Below are positions 1 to 8,640 of a stretch of DNA of 64,000 bases, piece after piece. Location: NCBI GenBank assembly GCA_947303805.1, contig CAMYZE010000001.1:362512-426511 (forward strand), read 5' to 3'. The notes under the pieces are model-generated. The model was given only the letters and a program-made list of their open reading frames with translations, had not been told where the DNA came from and made no database searches. The first letter of the stretch is position 1. Every line of letters starts with the position of its first letter. A program made the position numbers and the translations under genes. This DNA is from an uncultured Clostridia bacterium. GTDB taxonomy: Bacteria > Bacillota > Clostridia > Lachnospirales > Lachnospiraceae.

Positions 1-111
1 ATAATAGTTGTGCTTATTGGTTTCGTCTTTTTATTTAAAGATAAAATTGGAACACTCTTAAGTACTGTTTTTTCTAAGATAAATAGTCAAGCAGAAAGTA
101 TATACCAATAA
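1..111 (+). CDS. Flp1-like type IVb pilin, C-terminal end only
   Basis: The reading frame is open from base 1 to a TAA at 109-111, giving 36 residues. They show the end of a hydrophobic helix, then FLFKDKIG and a short amphipathic tail. This pattern matches the C-terminus of the Flp1-like pilins that sit just upstream of DUF5702 genes in clostridial Tad loci. The start lies outside the window. The stop overlaps the ATG of the next gene by one base, so the two are translationally coupled. The identification rests mainly on context. Confidence 0.55.
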   Translation: MIVVLIGFVFLFKDKIGTLLSTVFSKINSQAESIYQ

Positions 112-2207
112 TGAAAAAGTTTAGTGGAAGTATATCTATATATTTTGTGTTTGCAATTGTTCTAATAATCTCAGTAATACTATCTGTAACTGAGATTGCA
201 CGAATAAATTGTCAAAAACTATACCTTCAGATTGCTACGGATTCAGCGCTCGACTCTATGGCATCACTATACCATAGAAAACTTTATAAATACTACAATC
301 TTTATGGTGTAGAGTATAGAACTTTAGATATGCTTGAGACTGAATATTTGGAATATATGTATCCTTATTTTATGAGTGAGGAGAGATACATAAACAATTG
401 GTATATTGCGAATATAGATCAAGATAATATAAAGATGACTATAAAAACACTGTCAGATGACTATTACTTGGAAAAAGAAATTATTAATTATGAAAAGTAT
501 AAACTTGCAGGTAAAGCGATTAAGTTTTTAGGAAAAGAAATATTCATTAAGGATGAAGATGATAATAAGAAATTATTTGATGAAGCAGATACATTATTCA
601 AAGAAGTAGAAAAAAGCAACTTATATGGTGAGATATATGAAAGATATTTTGATTTTACGGATGATATAAAAGCCTTAGAGAACTATGCACGTAAGATTCA
701 AGATTTTGTTGATAAGATTAATTTAACTCTAAATCGTATTAAAACTATGTCAACAGGAGGAAGCAAATCAAATGCTGAGGCGGCACTTAGTAAGTTCGAA
801 GAACTTGATAGTAGAGTATCAAACCTTTATGGCAATTTGGTGGCTTTCCGCGATAAGATGAAAGATTTTAGACAGCTAGTAACTGAAAATTATCAAAAGT
901 ATCAACACGATAAGGCTAGTGACTATTACGAATTTAATGATGAAATTATTGAGTTTGTGGAATCTGAATTTGAACATTTTATCTCGTTCGTGGATGAAGA
1001 TAGTGATATGAATAAAGCAGTTGAAGTGGGATTTAAAAATTGCACTTGGTTATCAAGAATGGCAGGAGAAGACTATAGAGAGATAAGAAAATATGTTTCT
1101 GAGCTAAGCTATTTAGAGGCAGAACTAAGATATGAGAAAAGCAAGAAGGGAAAAGACAAGGATACTGAGGAAATAAGAGCTCTGCAAGAGGAAATAAAAG
1201 ATTTACTAAAAGAAATATCAGATTTTCTAAAGGATGTAAAAGAAAATTATAGAGATGTAAGGTTAGATCCAATACCTATTATTGTTTCTTCTACAAACCA
1301 TAGTGACAAAGAAAGTATATTAAAAAAGTTAATTGGTTTTAAAAATGGTCTTTTGATTAATTTGATTCTTGATTCGGATGTGTTGTCACAGATTAGTAGT
1401 GAACATATTAATTACTTGAGTTTTAACATTATGTCTGACAGTGATGCAATTAGTTTAGAAAAGGTATTATTTGGTGAGTATGAATTAGATAAGTTTAACT
1501 ATTTTAATAAAGATCTAAACGATGAAGTAACAATTAGTGGTAGTAAGAGATATGAAGTTGAAAGGCTTATTAGTGGAAGGACAGATGATCTTGCAAGCCT
1601 AAAAGATGTCATAAATCAAATATTTTTAATCAGGATTGCAATGAATGTACTTCACATATATAAGAGCTCTGAAAAGAGACAAGCAGCGAGAAAATTTACA
1701 GCGTTGTTATTTAGTGGTTTTTCTCCACTTATGGTTGAGGCAATGTTTTTAGTTATGATAACTGCATGGGGTACGGCGCAGGCTGTAATAGATATGAAAA
1801 AACTTATGAAGAATAAAAGAGTAAAACTAATGCACGATGATGACTCTTGGACAGTATCGGTTGATTCTATATTGAGTGTAGCAGCTGGAAATATTACAGG
1901 AAAAAATGATGAAGATGACAAGGGCATAGCACTAAATTATAAGGATTATTTAAGAATATTACTTTTCAAAACTCGTCAGGTTGATGTAAATGCACGAATG
2001 GTCAGCATAATAGATAGAAATATAAAAGATGAACAAGAGAGTTTTGATTTTGAAAAGATGGTTTACTCTTTTTATGTCGAGAATAAGTTCACTTGTAAAC
2101 ATTTTTTTACTAATTTAGTATTTGTACCTGCTAAAAGTGTAGAACTGTATGATCAGTATGCTATTAGGACGGATGGGTATAGATGTTTTTATGATAATGG
2201 AAAGTAG
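111..2207 (+). CDS. DUF5702 / TadG-like Tad pilus protein
   Basis: This 698-residue protein has an N-terminal membrane helix (about residues 8-30) followed by a stretch typical of DUF5702, the TadG-like family of clostridial Tad pilus loci, including the ATDSALDSMAS segment. The middle is long, charged and helical (about residues 150-390), and a second hydrophobic helix lies near residues 545-570. It probably acts at the outer face of the membrane as a minor pilin-like or assembly factor. It starts within the stop codon of the Flp1-like gene and overlaps the TadE-like gene, consistent with one operon. TadA, TadB and TadC would lie upstream, outside the window. Confidence 0.75.
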   Translation: MKKFSGSISIYFVFAIVLIISVILSVTEIARINCQKLYLQIATDSALDSMASLYHRKLYKYYNLYGVEYRTLDMLETEYLEYMYPYFMSEERYINNWYIANIDQDNIKMTIKTLSDDYYLEKEIINYEKYKLAGKAIKFLGKEIFIKDEDDNKKLFDEADTLFKEVEKSNLYGEIYERYFDFTDDIKALENYARKIQDFVDKINLTLNRIKTMSTGGSKSNAEAALSKFEELDSRVSNLYGNLVAFRDKMKDFRQLVTENYQKYQHDKASDYYEFNDEIIEFVESEFEHFISFVDEDSDMNKAVEVGFKNCTWLSRMAGEDYREIRKYVSELSYLEAELRYEKSKKGKDKDTEEIRALQEEIKDLLKEISDFLKDVKENYRDVRLDPIPIIVSSTNHSDKESILKKLIGFKNGLLINLILDSDVLSQISSEHINYLSFNIMSDSDAISLEKVLFGEYELDKFNYFNKDLNDEVTISGSKRYEVERLISGRTDDLASLKDVINQIFLIRIAMNVLHIYKSSEKRQAARKFTALLFSGFSPLMVEAMFLVMITAWGTAQAVIDMKKLMKNKRVKLMHDDDSWTVSVDSILSVAAGNITGKNDEDDKGIALNYKDYLRILLFKTRQVDVNARMVSIIDRNIKDEQESFDFEKMVYSFYVENKFTCKHFFTNLVFVPAKSVELYDQYAIRTDGYRCFYDNGK

Positions 2208-3069
2208 AAAATTAAAAGCATCTATTACTGTTGAAGCAGCATTTTCATTTACCATCACTGTGTTTGTACTATTTTTAATGCTTGGCCCGTTGCTTATCAT
2301 TAGGAGTACTAGCGATTTACTTATCGAATTGAATAACATGTCTAAGAATAGATGTGACTATGAAATGATAAAACTTGGCTCAAGCGATTCTGATTTATAC
2401 AAGAAGGTTAAAGAATATATTGGTGACAGCAATATCAAAGAAGATAGTATAGAGTATATAGAGAATTTGACAAATAATGTTTTATTCACACTTGATTTTA
2501 ATGATAGATATAAGGAAGATGAAAGGGAATATAGAAACATAGATCATATCTATAGTATGAATCCGGACATTTACGATGCTGATTCAAACATAGTCAAATA
2601 TGATTATTTGGTTGATTTTTTACTTCCCTATAATGTTTTAAATGTCGATGGAGTCCTTAAAAGGCTAATCAGTAACAGGCGTGCATTTGTAGGATCGGAT
2701 GGCGATAGATTCGATTCAGAACTTGAAGATGGAGAATATATATATGTGGCTAATAATTATGTAAACTCACTAGTTTATCATTTGAATATAAACTGCACTT
2801 ATTTAGTGAAGAAAACAACAGGAGTTGAGTATAAAAACATAGGAAGCCAAAGAAATTATAATAACCAAAAATATGATAAATGTGATTATTGTTTTAAAAA
2901 AATTAAACTTAAAAATGAAACCATTTGTTATATAACTCAATATGGCGATAAGTTTCATTATAGAGATGATTGCCCACTTATGACAGCATATGTTACTAAA
3001 ATCCCAAAGGACTATATAGAGGGATATAACCTAAGACCATGTTTTAAGTGCGCGAAGAAAGAGGAGTAA
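2197..3069 (+). CDS. TadE-like pseudopilin with Cys/His-rich C-terminus
   Basis: The N-terminus KLKASITVEAAFSF, followed by a hydrophobic helix, is the class III signal and TadE-like motif of minor pilins. ATG 2197 (or 2191) is preferred over the more upstream start at 2149 because it puts the charged segment directly before this motif. It overlaps the previous gene by 11 nt. The C-terminal 90 residues contain two similar metal-site-like units, roughly HxxxxCxxL followed by CxxC (CDYC near residue 235 and CFKC near the end). They resemble Ada-type zinc sites, which is unusual for a pilin. The role in pilus assembly is inferred from family and position. Confidence 0.75.
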   Translation: MESRKLKASITVEAAFSFTITVFVLFLMLGPLLIIRSTSDLLIELNNMSKNRCDYEMIKLGSSDSDLYKKVKEYIGDSNIKEDSIEYIENLTNNVLFTLDFNDRYKEDEREYRNIDHIYSMNPDIYDADSNIVKYDYLVDFLLPYNVLNVDGVLKRLISNRRAFVGSDGDRFDSELEDGEYIYVANNYVNSLVYHLNINCTYLVKKTTGVEYKNIGSQRNYNNQKYDKCDYCFKKIKLKNETICYITQYGDKFHYRDDCPLMTAYVTKIPKDYIEGYNLRPCFKCAKKEE

Positions 3070-3070
3070 A

Positions 3071-3508
3071 ATGAGATATATAGTATTTTTAATTGCATAT
3101 ATATGCTTTTTGATTATGGATATAAGAAGACAAGAGATAGACTTGATTGCTTTATCTATATATGGTGTAGCAGCTCTTGTGACACTTTCATTTGATAAAG
3201 ATAGTTTAACGATGATTAAGTTAGTTGACATATTATATTCAATTTTGTTTGGACTTATCATTTATTTACTGTCATATTTTTCTGGTGAGGGAATAGGCCT
3301 TGCTGATGGAATATATTTTGTGATAAATGGACTGTTACTCACGTTAAAAGAGAATATGATTCTTTTTGTGTCAGGATTATTTGTTGCTTTTATCATAGGG
3401 ATGTTCATGTTTTACTTACAAAAAAATAGTTCAAAAAGATTGCAAAGATTACCATTTATGCCGTGCTTTTTACCTGCAATCATAGGATATATATTATGCA
3501 TAGTTTAG
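3071..3508 (+). CDS. A24-family prepilin peptidase (TadV/CpaA-like)
   Basis: This 145-residue polytopic membrane protein has the two catalytic aspartates expected of an A24 prepilin peptidase: D17 in MDIRRQEI and a second in the GEGIGLADG motif near residue 80. The family cleaves the leader peptide of type IV and Tad pilins on the cytoplasmic side of the membrane. The length matches the short TadV/CpaA forms that lack a methylase domain. It starts 1 nt after the TadE-like gene, with GAGGAG just upstream as ribosome-binding site. Its likely substrates are the Flp1- and TadE-like proteins encoded upstream. Confidence 0.85.
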   Translation: MRYIVFLIAYICFLIMDIRRQEIDLIALSIYGVAALVTLSFDKDSLTMIKLVDILYSILFGLIIYLLSYFSGEGIGLADGIYFVINGLLLTLKENMILFVSGLFVAFIIGMFMFYLQKNSSKRLQRLPFMPCFLPAIIGYILCIV

Positions 3509-3741
3509 AGACAGGTATAGTGGTATCAATAGCGGCTTTCTTTTTCTTTAGCTTTTTAACATTTACATTTTTGAGAGAGGGAAATATTTCGAAAAATATT
3601 TTACAAAAATTAGATGAGGAAAAAAAGTGCTATGTACTAGGGGGAAATAAAAATTATAGCCCCGAACATACTTTAAATATTTTAAATATAATTTTGGAGG
3701 GTGAAAATAATGGAGAGTATAATGATGAACATAGAGATTAG
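3496..3741 (+). CDS. Small single-helix membrane protein of the Tad locus
   Basis: This protein of about 81 residues starts at ATG 3496, which overlaps the end of the prepilin peptidase gene; an upstream in-frame start at 3463 would lie deeper inside that gene. One membrane helix (about residues 7-24) is followed by a polar tail. I do not recognise a domain. The overlaps on both sides indicate translation as part of the Tad operon, so an accessory role in pilus assembly is plausible but unproven. Confidence 0.6.
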   Translation: MHSLETGIVVSIAAFFFFSFLTFTFLREGNISKNILQKLDEEKKCYVLGGNKNYSPEHTLNILNIILEGENNGEYNDEHRD

Positions 3742-4681
3742 CGAAGAGAAGAGTATTAAGAGTACTTTTATCTATATAAGAAATGCAAAAATAAATGAGG
3801 AGAGTTATGAGTCAAAGATCCTTTCTGAAGAGAATATCGAGAATATAATTAAACATCATTTGATTTATGAAGGGGAAAACAGAGTCTTAAAATACGATGT
3901 CAGCAACTCAGTGAGTCTAGATGAATATATTAAGGCTAGAAGACTCACCAAAGATGATATTTGTAAAATAGTGTTATCTATAGATGAGATACTTATGAGT
4001 ATAGAGAATTATCTTTTATCTGAAAACTCTATAATACTTGACTTTAGGGCAATAAGGGTGGCGAAAGGTGCAAATGGAGAAATTGTATATAAGTTTATCG
4101 CAGTGCCAAATTTCAATTCAAGCTTTTCTTATGAGTTGTCAAAGTTTCTTATTAGAATCTTAAGGCATATTGATGTTGAAGATAATGAAGCTCTTTCTCT
4201 TGCCTATGGGTTATTTGTGCGAAGCTCAAAGGACAACTATACAATTAGCGATTTAATAGAATTAGTTGATAAAGTATACGACAAAAAATTTTTAATGAAT
4301 GAATATGTAAGTGAAGATGAATTGAATAAATACGATGAAGAAATGGCAAATGAAATTTCTGAAGAGATCATGGAAGAAAATAGAGCAATGGTGATAGACG
4401 ATATCATAGAGTCAAATGATGTTTTAGATAGTGTCACCTTAAACAATGATAAAAAAGAGGGGCTAATTATAGATTCTGAAACGAGGGCGGTCCTTGGTGA
4501 TAATATATTGGATGATTTCGAAAGTGAAGATAAAAAAATAATTTCAAAAGGAAAAAAGCTAACACTATTTAAGGGTAAAAGAGCACTCAAAGGCAATATT
4601 TGCATTGGAATTATCGGATATATTCTTGTACCTATAGTTATTATAGCAGCACCTCTATTATATTACTTTATTTTTGCTTAG
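3710..4681 (+). CDS. DUF6382-like protein with C-terminal membrane anchor
   Basis: This 323-residue protein starts at ATG 3710, about 9 nt after GGAGG at 3696-3700; the GTG at 3701 sits too close to that site. The N-terminal 180 residues resemble DUF6382, a family that in Lachnospiraceae Tad loci is usually followed by an FHA phosphopeptide-binding domain. Here the C-terminal third is an acidic linker followed by a basic stretch and one membrane helix (about the last 25 residues), and I see no FHA domain. It may be a regulatory or scaffold protein on the cytoplasmic face of the pilus machine. Confidence 0.6.
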   Translation: MESIMMNIEISEEKSIKSTFIYIRNAKINEESYESKILSEENIENIIKHHLIYEGENRVLKYDVSNSVSLDEYIKARRLTKDDICKIVLSIDEILMSIENYLLSENSIILDFRAIRVAKGANGEIVYKFIAVPNFNSSFSYELSKFLIRILRHIDVEDNEALSLAYGLFVRSSKDNYTISDLIELVDKVYDKKFLMNEYVSEDELNKYDEEMANEISEEIMEENRAMVIDDIIESNDVLDSVTLNNDKKEGLIIDSETRAVLGDNILDDFESEDKKIISKGKKLTLFKGKRALKGNICIGIIGYILVPIVIIAAPLLYYFIFA

Positions 4682-4692
4682 GCGGTAAAAGT

Positions 4693-6906
4693 ATGAAAAG
4701 ATATCTGATTGGATTGACTTTGTTTGTGTCTATAGGGTTAGCATTTAATATAAGTGCATTTACCTATGCATCTTCATTTGCACGAGAGGAATCAGCAACC
4801 TCTTACGGATATTCAAAAATAGATAGCAATGTTGTATTAAGACAAATACTTGATCTAAAAAATATAAATGTTAAGTTTACACAAAATGATAATAGCTACA
4901 TTTTTCATATTACTGGAAACGCATCGTTTAATGTGTATGGTACTTATGGAAAGACTATCATAGGGACATACACCAATTCCCCAGCGCCATTATTATATAA
5001 AGAAGAAAACTTTGGCAATGGGCTTAGCGTGAGCGAAAATGGTAAATCACCATTCGCTGATTATAAAAATGGAGATTTATATAAAAACACTAGTTTAAAT
5101 ATTTTAGGAAGGACAATTGCTAATTTTAATTCAAGTTATACTTTAAAATCTAATGGTAGTATAACAAATCGAGTATTTGAAAAATGGAATAATGGTGAGA
5201 GATATTTTATACCCAATAGTTTAAGAAATAACACAAGTGCAAGAAGTCATAATTTTTCAGGATCTACTAGCTTCCCCTATAATTGTGACAATAATGGTGC
5301 AGGTGTGAGTATACTACAAAATAGTTCAAGCCATCACTACACATTAAATGATGTTACGATGAATCGGACACGTTGTATTGACACATTTACAATATATGTT
5401 AATTGTAAAATATCAATAAACAAAAATTATATCAATGATTATAAATATGTTTGCTTTGCACAGTCATTTGCATTTTTGACAAGTCAGTCTGTCTCTAGTC
5501 TGATTGAATCTGCGTCTGGCATATCCGTATGTACTCAGACAATAGATTTAAAAGAGTATGTAAATTGTGACCATGAATGGGCCATGTTAATGGGGGATAA
5601 GACAAATCACAATAGGTATTGTAAACTTTGCGAATGGACCAAGACTGAACCACATGAATTATTGTATGAGTATGATGGTATAAAAAATAATGTCTGTACT
5701 TGTTCGTATATTGACAAGGTAAATTATAATTTTAGAATTAATGATGATAATTTAAATGAGTTAACTACTGTACTTGATAGCAATAGTCCATATACTAAGT
5801 ATGAGTTTACTAGTAAGAAAGGATATAAGTTTAAGTATTATAAGAAGTATGAAAAGAGACTTTTATCGTCTAATAATTTGTCTACAATAAGTAATGCTAT
5901 TTATACAGAATTTATTTCTACTTGTTCAGAATTAGATGACGAAACTGGTATGTGCTCGATGATATATAACGCAGAATATGATGTAAATAAGTTTACATTT
6001 ATCTATAGCAGTATCAACAATAAAAATTTAAAACTTAATAGCATGATCGAACCACAAATAGTTTATTATGACGAAAAAGCATATTTAAAGAAGAATGCAA
6101 AGCTTGGTGGATATGCTTTTAAGGGATGGACTTTAACATTGGGTAGCGAGCAAGTTGATTTAGCGCCGAAGCAAGAAATTACAAATTATACAGATGTAGA
6201 TCTAACGGAAATTACCATTTATCCTATATATAAGAATCTAGATTTTACTATAGCATATTCATCGGGCAGGGGATCATTTTCAGATGGATCAAAATACAAA
6301 GAGATAAAATACACTTATTTTGATAACAGCGAATTAGAATGGGTACATTTAAATAGTAGTGAAGATTATATGAAATACTATATGGATCAAAATGGTAATA
6401 AGTTTGAGACCATGGCTCAAGTAAAAAAATATTTAGATGACAATGAACTTGACGACTACATAGTAAAGCTGATACCTGTTTTTGGTAGAGATGAGTATTC
6501 TAATCCAGAGAATAATGATGATGGAAAGGCGGATGATGAAGTAAGAAGGAGAGTGGATCCAAAATCTGGACCTGGATCTGTCGATGAAAACACCCATAAC
6601 ATTATAGTGGATTTTGATTTTATTAATAATAGTAGTATATATGGTATGAGTGTCTCATCTAAAGATGATGGCAATAAAGGGAAAGGGGAAATGTTTGGAC
6701 CACCTGTTGCCAGTATGTCATTTATAAAAAAACCCGATATCAATGATAGGGGCGTTCACTATAAACTGAAATTATTATTACTATTTATAAAGAATAATTT
6801 ATTATTATTCTCAATTTGCTGTAGTTTATTAATTCTACTTATTATATTATATGTTATTTTAGTAATAAAACACTATAAAAAGCAACTTCAAGATGTAATT
6901 TATTGA
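4693..6906 (+). CDS. Large surface protein with InlB-type repeat and C-terminal membrane helix
   Basis: ATG 4693 is chosen because it gives a clean signal peptide (MKRYLIGLTLFVSIGLAFN); the frame extends upstream without a plausible start. The 737-residue protein has an extracellular region with Cys/His pairs near residues 290-340 (CDHEW, CKLC, CTCS). Near residues 465-480 the GGYAFKGWTL segment resembles the InlB B-repeat/Listeria-Bacteroides fold. A strongly hydrophobic helix near residues 690-725 and a short basic tail anchor it. It follows the DUF6382 gene by 11 nt, so it may be a Tad-associated adhesin or cell-surface component. Function is not established by sequence. Confidence 0.55.
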   Translation: MKRYLIGLTLFVSIGLAFNISAFTYASSFAREESATSYGYSKIDSNVVLRQILDLKNINVKFTQNDNSYIFHITGNASFNVYGTYGKTIIGTYTNSPAPLLYKEENFGNGLSVSENGKSPFADYKNGDLYKNTSLNILGRTIANFNSSYTLKSNGSITNRVFEKWNNGERYFIPNSLRNNTSARSHNFSGSTSFPYNCDNNGAGVSILQNSSSHHYTLNDVTMNRTRCIDTFTIYVNCKISINKNYINDYKYVCFAQSFAFLTSQSVSSLIESASGISVCTQTIDLKEYVNCDHEWAMLMGDKTNHNRYCKLCEWTKTEPHELLYEYDGIKNNVCTCSYIDKVNYNFRINDDNLNELTTVLDSNSPYTKYEFTSKKGYKFKYYKKYEKRLLSSNNLSTISNAIYTEFISTCSELDDETGMCSMIYNAEYDVNKFTFIYSSINNKNLKLNSMIEPQIVYYDEKAYLKKNAKLGGYAFKGWTLTLGSEQVDLAPKQEITNYTDVDLTEITIYPIYKNLDFTIAYSSGRGSFSDGSKYKEIKYTYFDNSELEWVHLNSSEDYMKYYMDQNGNKFETMAQVKKYLDDNELDDYIVKLIPVFGRDEYSNPENNDDGKADDEVRRRVDPKSGPGSVDENTHNIIVDFDFINNSSIYGMSVSSKDDGNKGKGEMFGPPVASMSFIKKPDINDRGVHYKLKLLLLFIKNNLLLFSICCSLLILLIILYVILVIKHYKKQLQDVIY

Positions 6907-6959
6907 CTTTTATGATATAATAAGGCTTGTTATTTTAGTAATATATGGAGAGGGTAAAA

Positions 6960-7571
6960 ATGAAAAAGATTCTAAGTTTAGCATTAAGCATTTTACTAAT
7001 TTTATCAGTGGTTGCATGTGGAAGTAAAAATGCTTCTAGTTCTGCAGCTACAAGTAATGATGGAGGAACAAAAGTGAATAATCCAAAGATTGAGATATCT
7101 GTAAAAGATTATGGAAAGATTCAACTTGAACTTGATCCAAGTCAAGCACCACTTACAGTTGAAAACTTTTTAAAACTTGTAAATGAAGGTTTTTACAATG
7201 GTTTGACATTCCACAGAATCATAAAAGGATTTATGATTCAAGGCGGAGATCCACTTGGCACAGGTTATGGTGGATCTGATGAGACTATCAAAGGTGAATT
7301 TGCAAGTAATGGTGTAGAGAATAACATCAAGCATGAAAGAGGTGTTATCTCTATGGCTAGAAGTATGAATCCTGATTCAGCTAGTTCACAATTTTTCATT
7401 ATGCACCAAGATAGTGAACATCTTGATGGTGATTATGCAGCATTTGGTCATGTGACAAGTGGTATTGAAATTGTTGATAAGATTTGTGACAACACGCCTG
7501 TTCAAGATGGAAATGGAACAGTTGCAAAGATCGATCAACCAGTTATTGAGTATATAAAAGTTATAGAGTAA
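6960..7571 (+). CDS. Cyclophilin-type peptidyl-prolyl isomerase, lipoprotein
   Basis: The 203-residue protein begins with a lipoprotein signal (SVVACG lipobox, Cys near residue 20) after GGAGAGGG. The rest is a compact cyclophilin domain with the expected motifs FHRIIKGFMIQGGDP, SASSQFFIMH and FGHVTSGIEIVDKI. It catalyses cis-trans isomerisation of prolyl peptide bonds, here presumably on exported proteins at the outer face of the membrane. The isolated -10-like TATAAT at 6916-6921 suggests its own promoter. ATG 6960 is preferred to an in-frame start five codons earlier because of the ribosome-binding-site spacing. Confidence 0.92.
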   Translation: MKKILSLALSILLILSVVACGSKNASSSAATSNDGGTKVNNPKIEISVKDYGKIQLELDPSQAPLTVENFLKLVNEGFYNGLTFHRIIKGFMIQGGDPLGTGYGGSDETIKGEFASNGVENNIKHERGVISMARSMNPDSASSQFFIMHQDSEHLDGDYAAFGHVTSGIEIVDKICDNTPVQDGNGTVAKIDQPVIEYIKVIE

Positions 7572-7575
7572 ATTT

Positions 7576-8640
7576 TTGGAGAAAAGTACGAAAAAGAGAA
7601 TATATTGTTTTGATTTATTAAAAATCATTTCAATACTTATAGTTTTCATGCATCACATAATGATGGACCTCTATATTGTTCATCCGATGCATAATTTGAA
7701 AATACTCGACACTTTAATACTTAGACCAAATATGAATCTAGGCATGATAGCCTGCGGATTATTTGTAATGATATCTGGAGCAACTTTAGCTCTTAAGGGA
7801 AGGGAAGAAGAACTTATTTCTTTTTACAAAAAAAGATTTATAAGGGTTCTTATTCCCTTTTATATTGCTTACATAATGTACTTTTTGATAAAAGTTATTA
7901 CTTTTAAAACTATATTTATATTTGGTGGCATACCTAAGTGGAGATTTATATTTACGGTACTTGGAATTGACGAATATCTTGCTGCAAATGGCGTAAGGAC
8001 TTTTTCACTCGGAATAGGTGAGTGGTTTCTCGGCTGCATACTTTTTTGCTATCTTGTATATCCATTTTTATATAAAGCGCATAGAAAAAACAAATATCTT
8101 ACATTTATTGTGATGACAATATGGTTTCTATTTATAAATTATAATTATGGTAGATTTAATTTTGTAATACCAAGTCATATGAATTTCTTCTGCCAAATAT
8201 ATAATTTTTATCTAGGGATCCTTTTGATAGATAAAGACACACTTTCAAAATTAAAAAAATGGTTACTTGTGGTAACCATTCCAGTAATTTTATTTTTCTA
8301 TTTTTATAAAGGACTGATACTTTTGCCAGACAATTTAAAAACTACTATTGTCTTAGTGTCTATATTTATAACCTTTTACGAATTAGAAGGATTTATTTCT
8401 AGTTTTGAGTGGCTTAAGACGTTTACCGTATTTTTTAATAAGATTTCACTTGAGATATATTTAGTCCATCATTTTGTCATTTATCAGGTTGACTATATGC
8501 TTGGATATAGAAGACTTGGAGGTATTGCTACACTTTTAGTTATAATTTTTGAATTAGTGATGACTATAGTGCTTGCAATTATAACAGAAAAATTAAGTTC
8601 TAAAGCATATGCTCTTATGGATAAGAGCAATAAAAAGTGA
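7576..8640 (+). CDS. Acyltransferase 3 family membrane protein
   Basis: The protein of about 354 residues has roughly ten membrane helices and begins with the FDLLKIISILIVFMHH signature of acyltransferase family 3, including the HH pair thought to take part in acyl transfer to surface sugars or peptidoglycan. The start is unusual. The first ATG lies inside the conserved core, so translation must begin at TTG 7576 or at ACG 7588, which sits 6 nt after GGAG (7578-7581) and would give the typical start MKKRIYCFDLL. The 3' end overlaps the convergent gene at 8593 by 48 bp. Confidence 0.8.
   Translation: MEKSTKKRIYCFDLLKIISILIVFMHHIMMDLYIVHPMHNLKILDTLILRPNMNLGMIACGLFVMISGATLALKGREEELISFYKKRFIRVLIPFYIAYIMYFLIKVITFKTIFIFGGIPKWRFIFTVLGIDEYLAANGVRTFSLGIGEWFLGCILFCYLVYPFLYKAHRKNKYLTFIVMTIWFLFINYNYGRFNFVIPSHMNFFCQIYNFYLGILLIDKDTLSKLKKWLLVVTIPVILFFYFYKGLILLPDNLKTTIVLVSIFITFYELEGFISSFEWLKTFTVFFNKISLEIYLVHHFVIYQVDYMLGYRRLGGIATLLVIIFELVMTIVLAIITEKLSSKAYALMDKSNKK

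Noticed and set aside
1033..1927. Minus-strand frames within the DUF5702 gene
   Set aside because: Hydrophobic shadow frames opposite a charged coding sequence, with no ribosome-binding sites.
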